The notes under the pieces: generated by a model
Database searches by the model: none
The model's input: only the letters and a program-made list of their open reading frames with translations
Told to the model about the DNA's origin: nothing
Position numbers and translations under genes: made by a program
Source of the DNA: an uncultured Eubacteriales bacterium
GTDB taxonomy: Bacteria > Bacillota > Clostridia > Christensenellales > Borkfalkiaceae
Assembly: GCA_900545325.1 (NCBI GenBank)
Contig: UQZE01000042.1
Location: 1 to 14,882, forward strand
DNA: 14,882 bases
Direction: 5' to 3'
In this document: positions 1 to 5,692 of the stretch, piece after piece
How the letters are laid out: every line of letters begins with the position of its first letter
Position numbering within the stretch: the stretch's first letter is position 1

Positions 1-132
1 GTAATAGGCGGAATATTATTTATAATCAATTCCTTTGTCTTTATTAAAAAAATTATTTACTCTTGCATGTTAGTTACAATCGTTTTGTTTGTTTTTATCG
101 GTTTTATTGCTATGAAAAAATCTTTTAAATGA
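1..132 (+). CDS. C-terminal end of an unidentified membrane protein (5' truncated by window edge)
   Basis: Frame 1 is open from the first base to a TGA at 130-132 and encodes 43 residues of very hydrophobic sequence. One membrane segment covers about residues 1-15 (VIGGILFIINSFVFI), then comes a short KK turn, a second segment (CMLVTIVLFVFIGFIAM), and a basic KKSFK tail. This is what the end of a polytopic membrane protein looks like, with a positively charged cytoplasmic C-terminus. The stretch is far richer in A+T than the other genes here (it uses ATA, TTA and TTT freely), so it may belong to a differently composed or transferred block lying to the left. No family can be named from so short a piece. 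An alternative is chance openness in AT-rich DNA, but the two clean helices and the terminator at 221-260 support a real gene end. Confidence 0.5.
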   Translation, partial: VIGGILFIINSFVFIKKIIYSCMLVTIVLFVFIGFIAMKKSFK

Positions 133-220
133 TTTATTTCCATATAAACTTATTCCGAATACAGAAGAAACAAAAGCGATGTTTACGAATCTGATTTCAA
201 ATGATAAGTAATCAAAATTA
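133..220. other. AT-rich intergenic stretch
   Basis: These bases lie between the end of the membrane-protein fragment and the bidirectional terminator. I see no ribosome site, promoter pair or recognisable RNA in them. A minus-strand reading frame that crosses this stretch also runs through the terminator hairpin and is not credible as a gene. Confidence 0.5.
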
Positions 221-260
221 AAAAAGCCGAGGGGAAACGAAAGTTTTCCCTCGGCTTTTT
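221..260. terminator. Bidirectional intrinsic terminator between the left-edge gene and the LOG-family gene
   Basis: A 13-bp stem (GCCGAGGGGAAAC at 226-238 pairing with 243-255, one G-U wobble) closes on a GAAA tetraloop. It is flanked by an A-run on the left and a T-run on the right, so it gives a U-tract on either strand. It would end leftward transcription of the LOG gene, whose stop codon lies 9 bases away, and rightward transcription of the left-edge gene. Confidence 0.9.
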
Positions 261-268
261 GCAACTAT

Positions 269-838
269 TCAGCCGTTTAAATCGAGCAGTTTTATTCCCT
301 GGTGGTAGTCTTTGTATAATTCGATCTTTTCCCGCAGGAGTTTTGCCGCTTCGTCGGCGTTGCTCACGCCGAAAACCTTGTCTTCAAAGGGGTAGCGTTC
401 GCGATAATCCATGCGGGTGTCGGCTACCTTGCCGCTCCAGCCCTCTACGTTTTTATACGCCAAGATCAAGCGTTTGAGCGACCACGCAAGCGCGATTTCC
501 GAAAGCGTGCCCGCGCCGCCGCCTACGGCGATCACCGCGGAGGCGTTTGCGACCAGCGCGTTGCGCATCATATCCAGTCCTGTGGGAATGACGATATCCG
601 CATATTTGTTCGCCTCGTGAATATCAAACGAGGGAATGAGCGCGATGGTGTCGCCTTCCCTGTATTTTTCGGAAGCGTGCGCGCCCATGAAGGCCGCTTC
701 CATCACGCCGCCCATGCCTCCCGACTGCACTCTGTATCCGTTGTCGACGAGCATTTTGCCCGTTTCGTAAGCGAGGCGGAATTTGTCGCTTTCTTTTTCT
801 ATCACCGCGTCGCCTATGACCGAAATTATCTTTCTCAT
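269..838 (-). CDS. LOG / TIGR00725-family Rossmann-fold protein
   Basis: This 189-residue protein belongs to the lysine decarboxylase-like (LOG) superfamily, TIGR00725 branch. It opens with a beta strand (RKIISVIGD), then a GGMGGVMEA loop at residues 40-48. The family's nucleotide-phosphate binding signature follows as GGGAGTLSE (about 106-114), preceded by the conserved MMRNALVANAS segment. Characterised LOG proteins hydrolyse cytokinin riboside 5'-monophosphates or related nucleotides, releasing the base and ribose 5-phosphate. The exact substrate of this branch is unsettled, so only a probable nucleotide-phosphate hydrolase or binding role is inferred, in the cytoplasm. The start is fixed by an AAGGAGAA ribosome site about 9 bases upstream. 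A TATTAT/TATATT-like box lies at 858-865, without a clear -35. The gene diverges from trmB and is monocistronic. Confidence 0.88.
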   Translation of the reverse strand: MRKIISVIGDAVIEKESDKFRLAYETGKMLVDNGYRVQSGGMGGVMEAAFMGAHASEKYREGDTIALIPSFDIHEANKYADIVIPTGLDMMRNALVANASAVIAVGGGAGTLSEIALAWSLKRLILAYKNVEGWSGKVADTRMDYRERYPFEDKVFGVSNADEAAKLLREKIELYKDYHQGIKLLDLNG

Positions 839-911
839 ATCAGAAATTCTCCTTCATATAATATATGCACTTTTTATAAACATATTACCATAATTTTATG
901 CGAAGAGCAAC

Positions 912-935
912 AAATTTTGCCAATCCGCAAAATTT
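912..935. repeat. Perfect inverted repeat in the LOG/trmB divergent intergenic region
   Basis: AAATTTTGC (912-920) and GCAAAATTT (927-935) are perfect 9-base arms around a 6-base spacer. It is followed directly by a GC palindrome, GCGGCGCGCCGC (937-948), and then by the trmB -35 box. There is no T-run, so it is not a terminator. It could be an operator or an upstream promoter element for the divergent pair. Similar sequence occurs before the promoters of the ABC genes and nfnA. Confidence 0.55.
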
Positions 936-958
936 CGCGGCGCGCCGCTCCGCCGCGC

Positions 959-987
959 TTGAAAAATTTTTTTCGGTATGGTAAAAT
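959..987 (+). promoter_or_regulatory. trmB promoter, positioned for a leaderless transcript
   Basis: TTGAAA (959-964), a 17-base spacer and TAAAAT (982-987) form a near-consensus vegetative promoter. The last base of the -10 box lies 7 bases before the A of the trmB ATG at 994, so transcription should start at or next to the start codon. No Shine-Dalgarno sequence lies between them. Confidence 0.75.
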
Positions 988-993
988 AAAACT

Positions 994-1665
994 ATGAGAA
1001 TGCGTAAGAAAAAACATCTTGAAGAGCGGCTTGCGGCGCAGAAAGACATTCTTTTCGTTTTGGAAAGCCGCGAGTTCTATAAAAAGAGCATGGAGGAAAA
1101 GACCGCGCTTTTCGACCTCGGAAAACTCTTCGGCAACGACAATCCCGTGGAGATAGAATTCGGCTGCGGGCGCGGCAGATTTATCGTGGAAACGGCGAAG
1201 CGTTTTCCCGAAAGGAATTTTATCGGCGTGGAAAAACTTTCCAACATCATTGTTGCGGCGGCGGAAAAGGCGGCCGCGGCGGGACTGGGAAACGTGCGCT
1301 TTCTGAATTTGAGCGCGGAAAACGCGGAATGTTTTCTGCCCGCGGGCTGCGCGGAGCGGATATATCTCAATTTTTCCTGCCCGTACCCTAAAAACACATA
1401 CGCCAACCGCAGGCTCACGAACGCGCGTTTTCTGGAAATCTACAAACGGCTGCTCAAAAAGGGCGGAGACATATGGCAGAAAACGGATAACATGCATTTT
1501 TTCGAATATTCCATAGAGAGTTTCACCGAAAACGGTTTCGCGCTCAAAAACGTTTCCCTCGACCTGCATAAAAGCGGTTTCGAAGGCAATGTCGCCACCG
1601 AATACGAGGAACGGTTTTCCGTGAACGGTTTTCCCATTTACAGGCTGGAGGCATATCTGAAATGA
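994..1665 (+). CDS. trmB: tRNA (guanine-N7-)-methyltransferase TrmB
   Basis: TrmB uses S-adenosylmethionine to form 7-methylguanosine at position 46 of the tRNA variable loop. The 223 residues match the usual length. The start MRMRKK matches the Bacillus protein, and the SAM-binding loop is EFGCGRGRF (55-63), followed by FIGVEKL. The hallmark segment reads NFSCPYPKNTYANRRLT (126-142), with KTDN at 163-166 and the family's C-terminal TEYEERF (202-208). The usual form of the hallmark is NFSDPWPKxRHxKRRLT, so an Asp is Cys129 here and the His is Tyr136. In the E. coli enzyme both equivalents are considered important for activity. The rest is well conserved, so this may be a lineage variant rather than a dead enzyme. 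The ATG at 994 fits the homologues, yet the promoter leaves no leader or ribosome site. The stop overlaps the next gene by 4 bases (ATGA). Confidence 0.93.
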   Translation: MRMRKKKHLEERLAAQKDILFVLESREFYKKSMEEKTALFDLGKLFGNDNPVEIEFGCGRGRFIVETAKRFPERNFIGVEKLSNIIVAAAEKAAAAGLGNVRFLNLSAENAECFLPAGCAERIYLNFSCPYPKNTYANRRLTNARFLEIYKRLLKKGGDIWQKTDNMHFFEYSIESFTENGFALKNVSLDLHKSGFEGNVATEYEERFSVNGFPIYRLEAYLK

Positions 1666-2246
1666 TCAAAAACGTGATATTCGATTACGGAAATGTAATC
1701 TGCAAAACGGATATCCGCGCGCTCATCAGGAGCTTTGCGGAAAATGAAGAGGATTTTCTGCTGATGGAAAAGGCGGTCTGCGAAAATTGGGGGGACGTGG
1801 ACGCGGGCGGCGATTATCACGCGTATAAAATGAACGCCGCTTCCCGCCTTCCCGAGCGTCTGCGCGCATCGTGCGTCCGCTTTTTCGAGGAATGGTACAC
1901 CCGCACGCCTTACGTCGACGGCATAGAGGAAACGGTAGCCGCCCTGAAAGAACGGGGGTACAAACTCTATCTTTTGTCCAACGCGCCCGATTATTTTTAC
2001 GAAAACATCGGCCATTACCGCGTGTTCGACCTCTTCGACGGGTTTGTCGTTTCGGGCTGCGAAAAAGTGGTCAAGCCGGACAGGCGTATTTATGAAATCG
2101 TGCTGGAGCGTTTCGGCCTGCGTGCCGAAGAATGCGTGTTTTTCGACGATCTGGAAAAGAACGTGGAGGGCGCAAAGGCCGTCGGCATAGAGGCTTACCG
2201 ATTCGAAGGGGACGTACGGCTGATAAAAGATTTGCTTTTAAAATAA
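1662..2246 (+). CDS. HAD-superfamily hydrolase, YihX-like subgroup
   Basis: This 194-residue cytoplasmic protein has the four HAD motifs in order. Motif I is VIFDYGNVI with nucleophile Asp8. Motif II is LLSNA (Ser106). Motif III is VVKPD (Lys138). Motif IV is VFFDD (Asp162/Asp163) followed by NVEGAKAVGI. An alpha-helical cap lies between motifs I and II (about residues 16-85). The usual second aspartate of motif I is Gly10, as in the YihX/GNV subgroup, which includes sugar-phosphate and other small-molecule phosphatases. The substrate cannot be read from sequence. Its ATG overlaps the trmB stop by 4 bases, so the two are translationally coupled. A GGAGG lies within the end of trmB, 11 bases upstream. 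A functional tie to tRNA modification is not implied. The gene ends at a strong terminator. Confidence 0.9.
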   Translation: MIKNVIFDYGNVICKTDIRALIRSFAENEEDFLLMEKAVCENWGDVDAGGDYHAYKMNAASRLPERLRASCVRFFEEWYTRTPYVDGIEETVAALKERGYKLYLLSNAPDYFYENIGHYRVFDLFDGFVVSGCEKVVKPDRRIYEIVLERFGLRAEECVFFDDLEKNVEGAKAVGIEAYRFEGDVRLIKDLLLK

Positions 2247-2247
2247 A

Positions 2248-2277
2248 AAAAGCGCGGCGACGCGCTTTTATTTTTTT
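2248..2277. terminator. Bidirectional terminator between the HAD and XRE genes
   Basis: AAAAGCGCG (2248-2256) pairs with CGCGCTTTT (2261-2269) around a GCGA loop. A T-run follows on the plus strand and an A-run precedes it, giving a U-tract on the minus strand. The TAA stop of the minus-strand regulator (2268-2270) overlaps the right arm of the stem. Confidence 0.88.
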
Positions 2278-2471
2278 GCGTATTCCTCGAAAAGGTCGTT
2301 GGGCGTACATTCCAGAACGTCGCATAAAGCCCGCAGATTTTCAAACTTGATGGAGCTGGTCTGCCCCGTAACGAGGCGGTTGAAGTTCTGGTAGCTCAGA
2401 CCGAGCTGCATATAGAGCCAGTATTTGCTTTTTCCCCGTTCCTTGAGAATTTCGAGTATCCTCAGTTTCAT
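2268..2471 (-). CDS. Small XRE/Cro-type HTH transcriptional regulator
   Basis: This 67-residue protein is essentially one Cro/C1-type helix-turn-helix domain (HTH_26/YozG-like). Helices 2 and 3 span roughly residues 16-36 (KYWLYMQLGLSYQNFNRLVTG), and the C-terminal ECTPNDLFEEY is the typical end of the five-helix fold. It has no sensor or oligomerisation domain beyond that. An AGGTGAG ribosome site lies 3 bases before the ATG. The gene diverges from the NatAB-like ABC operon, so it probably controls itself and that exporter. Near-identical 15-base elements at 2497-2511 and 2544-2558 overlap its own start region and a plus-strand -10 box, and are candidate operators. Its own promoter is uncertain; a minus-strand TATAAT at 2510-2515 with TTGTCA at 2531-2536 has only 15-base spacing. 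Confidence 0.88.
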   Translation of the reverse strand: MKLRILEILKERGKSKYWLYMQLGLSYQNFNRLVTGQTSSIKFENLRALCDVLECTPNDLFEEYAKK

Positions 2472-2496
2472 AATCTCACCTGTAAATTATCTAATC

Positions 2497-2511
2497 TATA
2501 CATAATATAAT
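2497..2511. promoter_or_regulatory. Candidate operator copy 1 (XRE-proximal)
   Basis: TATACATAATATAAT matches the element at 2544-2558 in 14 of 15 bases. It overlaps a 12-base palindrome (2505-2516) and the predicted start region of the small regulator's transcript. It is proposed as an autoregulatory binding site by position and repetition only. Confidence 0.45.
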
Positions 2512-2529
2512 TATATCCTGCGCCGCCGC

Positions 2530-2558
2530 TTGACAAATAGACGTATACATTATATAAT
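2530..2558 (+). promoter_or_regulatory. Distal promoter P1 of the ABC operon, with embedded palindrome
   Basis: A perfect consensus TTGACA (2530-2535), 17-base spacer and TATAAT (2553-2558) face the ABC genes. The -10 box lies inside a perfect 16-base palindrome, TACATTATATAATGTA (2546-2561). This overlaps the second copy of the 15-base element (2544-2558). A repressor bound there would block the promoter. The predicted leader to the ABC start is about 140 bases. Confidence 0.75.
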
Positions 2559-2569
2559 GTACGCATAAG

Positions 2570-2638
2570 AGCGCGGCGATACGCGCGAAATTTGCCGTAT
2601 CCGCGCAAAATAACGTTTTGCGGCGCGAAGTGCGCCGC
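2570..2638 (+). other. Structured leader/intergenic segment with three possible hairpins
   Basis: Downstream of P1 there are three nested-size stems. GATACG pairs with CGTATC, extended by GCGCG/CGCGC outside. GCAAAA/TTTTGC spans 2605-2621. GCGGCGC/GCGCCGC spans 2620-2638. None has a T-run, so they do not look like terminators. I recognise no riboswitch class. They may simply be promoter-upstream sequence for P2. Confidence 0.35.
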
Positions 2639-2643
2639 CGCGC

Positions 2644-2672
2644 TTGACATTTCGGCGCGCCGCTGATACTAT
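2644..2672 (+). promoter_or_regulatory. Proximal promoter P2 of the ABC operon
   Basis: TTGACA (2644-2649), a 17-base spacer and TACTAT (2667-2672) would start transcription near 2679, about 26 bases before the ABC start codon. This leaves room for the AAGGAG ribosome site at 2695-2700. Confidence 0.75.
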
Positions 2673-2704
2673 AAAAGGCGAAATCATAAAATACAAGGAG
2701 TTTT

Positions 2705-3490
2705 ATGCAGGAAGTTTTAGACGTGCGGAGGCTGAAAAAGACCTTTCGGCTTTCCAGAAAACAGCAGAGAATAGACCGCACTTCCGCGCGGGAAAAGATC
2801 GCGCTGGACGGCCTTTCGTTCAAGGCCTACGCGGGCGAGGTATACGGGCTTTTAGGCCCCAACGGCGCGGGCAAAACGACGTGCCTGCGCATCATGTCCA
2901 CGCTCATCAAGCCCGATGAGGGCGACGTTTTCGTGGACGGCGCGAGCGCGGTCAAAGAGGAGGCCAAGGTGCGCGGCAAGATAGGGTTCCTCACGAGCGA
3001 ACTGAAACTCGAGGATTTTTTCACGCCCAACTATCTTTTCGATTTTTTCAGCGAACTGCAGGGCATTCCGCCCGAAGTGCGCGACGCCCGCAAAAAGGAG
3101 CTTTTTGAAAAATTCGGCATAGACAAGTTTGCGGAAGTCAAGGTGGCGAACCTTTCCACGGGCATGAAGCAGAAAACTTCCATCGTCATTTCCATCGTGC
3201 ACGACCCCGAAGTGATCGTATTCGACGAGCCTACGAACGGGCTGGACGTAATCACCGCAAAAACGGTTACGGACTTTCTTCTCGAGCAGAAAGCGCAGGG
3301 CAAATGCGTGATCGTTTCCACGCATATTTTTTCGCTGGTGGAAAAGATATGTGACCGCGTGGGCGTGATTATCGACGGCAAACTGTATGCCGACGGCACG
3401 CTGGACGAAGTGCGCGGCGGCATGAGCTTAGAGGACAGGTTTTTTGAAATGTACACCGACGCGAAACGGCAAAGGGGGGAATTCGTATGA
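2705..3490 (+). CDS. ABC transporter ATP-binding protein, NatA-like
   Basis: This is the 261-residue nucleotide-binding subunit of an ABC-2 type exporter. Walker A is GPNGAGKT (51-58). The signature is LSTGMKQK (150-157), Walker B is VIVFDE (170-175) with the D-loop NGLD, and the switch histidine is His207 in VSTHIF. The segment after the first beta sheet, IGFLTSELKLEDFFTP, is the NatA-style form in which the Q-loop lacks the usual glutamine context. A charged insert at about residues 15-32 separates the first strand from the rest. An AAGGAG site lies 4 bases before the ATG. The stop overlaps the permease start by 4 bases, so the two subunits are coupled. NatAB of Bacillus exports sodium; related systems export drugs or peptides, so the substrate is open. 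The divergent XRE gene suggests induced expression. Confidence 0.92.
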   Translation: MQEVLDVRRLKKTFRLSRKQQRIDRTSAREKIALDGLSFKAYAGEVYGLLGPNGAGKTTCLRIMSTLIKPDEGDVFVDGASAVKEEAKVRGKIGFLTSELKLEDFFTPNYLFDFFSELQGIPPEVRDARKKELFEKFGIDKFAEVKVANLSTGMKQKTSIVISIVHDPEVIVFDEPTNGLDVITAKTVTDFLLEQKAQGKCVIVSTHIFSLVEKICDRVGVIIDGKLYADGTLDEVRGGMSLEDRFFEMYTDAKRQRGEFV

Positions 3491-4662
3491 AGGGCTGGCT
3501 GACGATATTCAAAAAGGAGCTCACGCGCTTTTTCAAAGACAAGCGCATGGTGATTTCCACCCTGCTCCTGCCCGGGCTTATGATTTACCTCGTATACTCC
3601 CTTATGGGCAGCGGCATGGGCGGTTTGTTCGGCGATAAGGAACATACGCCCACGGCGTACGTGGTGAACTCGCCCGCCGACATCGAGGCGCTGTTCTCGG
3701 CGGCGGGGCTGGATATAAAGCCGACGGAAGAAAAAACGAAAGACGTTTTGCTGCAGGAGGTGCAGGAGGGAAAAACCGATATCTGCGTCTTGTTTCCCGA
3801 AGGATTTTCGGACGCGATCGAAAACCCGTCCGACGACCCGACGAAGGTGCCGAATATCGAGATTTACTACAATTCTGCCGAGCAGAATTCCTCCGCCGCC
3901 TATGCGATCGCCAACGCCGTGCTGAGCGAGTACGAGTTCGCGGGCGAAAACAAATACGATATAAACAATCCCGCTTCGGGCGGAAAATTCGACCTCGCCA
4001 CCGAAAAGGACGTTACGAGCATGATCTTCTCAATGCTCATGCCCATGCTGATGATGATATTCATCTTTACGGGGGCCATGTCCATCGCGCCGGAGTCCAT
4101 CGCGGGCGAAAAGGAACGCGGCACGTTCGCAACCATTCTCGTTACGCCCGTGTCCCGCGCGGGGGTGGCGATCGGCAAGATTTTCGCGCTGAGCATCATT
4201 TCGGTGCTGTGCGGGCTGTCCTCTTTTATCGGCATCATACTGAGCCTGCCCAAGCTCACGGGCGGCATGGAGGGCGTGAACGCCGCGCTCTATTCCGTGG
4301 GCGACTATTTCGCGCTGTTCGGCGTGGTGGTCAGCACGGTGCTGCTCGTCGTGGCGATGATATCCGTCGTTTCCGCCTTCGCGAAAACGGTCAAGGAGGC
4401 GACGGCGTATATCACGCCGCTCATGATCGTCAACGTGCTGCTGAGCATAACCTGTATGTTCGGCGAGGGCGCGCCGACGAGCGTATGGCTCTATCTGATC
4501 CCGCTTTACAACAGCGTGCAGGCGTTCAACGCCGTGTTCTCTTTCACCGTGGTCGCGCTCAATCTCGCCGTGGCGATGATCGCAAACCTCGCGTATACGG
4601 CGCTGCTCGTATGGCTGCTGACCAAAATGTTCAGGAGCGAGCGCGTGATGTTCAACCGCTGA
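3487..4662 (+). CDS. ABC-2 type transporter permease, NatB-like
   Basis: This 391-residue membrane subunit has the ABC2_membrane_3 layout. A cytoplasmic helix with basic residues leads into membrane segment 1 (about 22-42). A large extracytoplasmic domain follows (about 45-175). Then come five more segments near 180-200, 230-253, 275-298, 308-325 and 353-377. Between segments 2 and 3 lies the diagnostic GEKERGTFATILVTPVSR (207-224), the coupling region that contacts the ATPase in NatB/YhgE-like exporters. The start overlaps the ATPase stop by 4 bases and has a GGGGGA site 7 bases upstream. With the preceding ATPase it should form a dimeric-type exporter of two ATPases and two permeases. Substrate is unknown; sodium, drug or peptide export are all compatible. 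Confidence 0.9.
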   Translation: MKGWLTIFKKELTRFFKDKRMVISTLLLPGLMIYLVYSLMGSGMGGLFGDKEHTPTAYVVNSPADIEALFSAAGLDIKPTEEKTKDVLLQEVQEGKTDICVLFPEGFSDAIENPSDDPTKVPNIEIYYNSAEQNSSAAYAIANAVLSEYEFAGENKYDINNPASGGKFDLATEKDVTSMIFSMLMPMLMMIFIFTGAMSIAPESIAGEKERGTFATILVTPVSRAGVAIGKIFALSIISVLCGLSSFIGIILSLPKLTGGMEGVNAALYSVGDYFALFGVVVSTVLLVVAMISVVSAFAKTVKEATAYITPLMIVNVLLSITCMFGEGAPTSVWLYLIPLYNSVQAFNAVFSFTVVALNLAVAMIANLAYTALLVWLLTKMFRSERVMFNR

Positions 4663-4670
4663 AGAAAAGA

Positions 4671-4718
4671 AAAAAGCCGTTTCGGTCGGGCGCTCGCCCG
4701 AAACCGGGGCGGCTTTTT
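4671..4718 (+). terminator. Terminator of the ABC operon
   Basis: AAAAAGCCG (4671-4679) pairs with CGGCTTTTT (4710-4718). An inner stem, TCGGGC (4686-4691) with GCCCGA (4696-4701), closes on a four-base loop. The T-run at the 3' side marks a rho-independent terminator just after the permease stop. Confidence 0.82.
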
Positions 4719-4758
4719 CGATTTTGCCCCGCAAATTTTCGAGAGGTGCGAAAAATAA

Positions 4759-4787
4759 TTGCAAATAGGGCAAAATTACGTTATAAT
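4759..4787 (+). promoter_or_regulatory. nfnAB promoter
   Basis: TTGCAA (4759-4764), a 17-base spacer and TATAAT (4782-4787). The predicted start near 4794 gives a leader of about 55 bases with two small hairpins (CGGCA/TGCCG and CGGGA/TCCCG), and a CGGAGA ribosome site before the ATG at 4849. The leader shows no recognised riboswitch. Confidence 0.75.
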
Positions 4788-4848
4788 GAATACGGCATAT
4801 AAATTGCCGCCGTAACAAAATTCCGGGATTTTCCCGACGGAGACCGAT

Positions 4849-5691
4849 ATGAATAAAATTATCAGAAAAAAGAATTTGAACCCAACCGTTACCCTGATGG
4901 AAGTAGAAGCGCCGCTCATCGCGCGAAAGGCGCAGCCCGGGCAGTTTATCATTCTGCGCGTCGACGAAGACGGGGAAAGAATTCCCCTGACCGTCGCCGA
5001 TTACGACAGGGAAAAGGGCACGATCACCATTATATTTCAGATCGTCGGCGCGACGACGGAAAAACTCAACCGTTTGAACGAAGGCGAATATATCCGCGAT
5101 TTCGTCGGCCCGTTGGGCACGCCTTCTCACCTCGACGGACTGAAAAAGGTCGCGGTGGTCGGCGGCGGCGTGGGCTGCGCGATCGCCTATCCCGTGGCGA
5201 AGAAACTGCACGAACTCGGCGCGGAGGTGCACTCCGTCGTCGGTTTCAGAAACAAAGACCTCGTCATTTTGGAGGAGGAGTTCCGCGCCGCGAGCGACGT
5301 TTACTCCATCGTTACGGACGACGGCAGTTTCGGGCGCAAGGGCCTCGTTACGGACGCGCTGAAAGAGCTGATCGACGCGGGCAACAAATATGACGAGGTG
5401 ATCGCCATAGGTCCTGTGATCATGATGAAATTCGTGTGCAAGCTGACTAAGGAATACGGCATCAAGACCGTGGTTTCCATGAACCCGATCATGATTGACG
5501 GCACGGGCATGTGCGGCGGCTGCCGCCTCACCGTGGGCGGCAAGACAAAGTTCGCCTGCGTAGACGGGCCGGATTTCGACGGGCACGAGGTGGACTTCGA
5601 CGAGGCCATGAACCGCGGTTCCATGTACCGCGATTTCGAGCGGCACGCCTATGAGGAAACGTGCAATCTCTTTAAAAAGGAGGTAAAGTAA
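4849..5691 (+). CDS. nfnA: NADH-dependent ferredoxin:NADP+ oxidoreductase subunit A (NfnA)
   Basis: This is the small subunit of the cytoplasmic electron-bifurcating NfnAB complex, which reversibly couples reduced ferredoxin and NADH to NADP+ reduction. The 280 residues follow the ferredoxin-reductase/PyrK plan. The FAD domain carries RIPLTVAD (44-51). A nucleotide-binding domain begins VAVVGGGVGCAIA (101-113). The C-terminal [2Fe-2S] loop has Asp217, Cys222, Cys225 and Cys237. An Asp stands where PyrK has its first Cys, which matches the Asp-plus-three-Cys ligation known for NfnA. The ATG has a CGGAGA site 5 bases upstream. nfnB follows after one base, with its ribosome site inside the end of this gene. 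An alternative name is sulfide dehydrogenase or glutamate synthase beta-type subunit, but the pairing with nfnB favours NfnA. Confidence 0.92.
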   Translation: MNKIIRKKNLNPTVTLMEVEAPLIARKAQPGQFIILRVDEDGERIPLTVADYDREKGTITIIFQIVGATTEKLNRLNEGEYIRDFVGPLGTPSHLDGLKKVAVVGGGVGCAIAYPVAKKLHELGAEVHSVVGFRNKDLVILEEEFRAASDVYSIVTDDGSFGRKGLVTDALKELIDAGNKYDEVIAIGPVIMMKFVCKLTKEYGIKTVVSMNPIMIDGTGMCGGCRLTVGGKTKFACVDGPDFDGHEVDFDEAMNRGSMYRDFERHAYEETCNLFKKEVK

Positions 5692-5692
5692 C

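Noticed and set aside
70..264. A 64-codon minus-strand open frame
   Set aside because: It starts inside the terminator hairpin at 221-260 and has no ribosome site. The plus-strand fragment at 1-132 looks more protein-like.
937..948. GC palindrome GCGGCGCGCCGC as a restriction or methylation-linked site
   Set aside because: A single copy in GC-rich DNA is not evidence of such a role; it is mentioned only as part of the possible promoter-upstream repeat.
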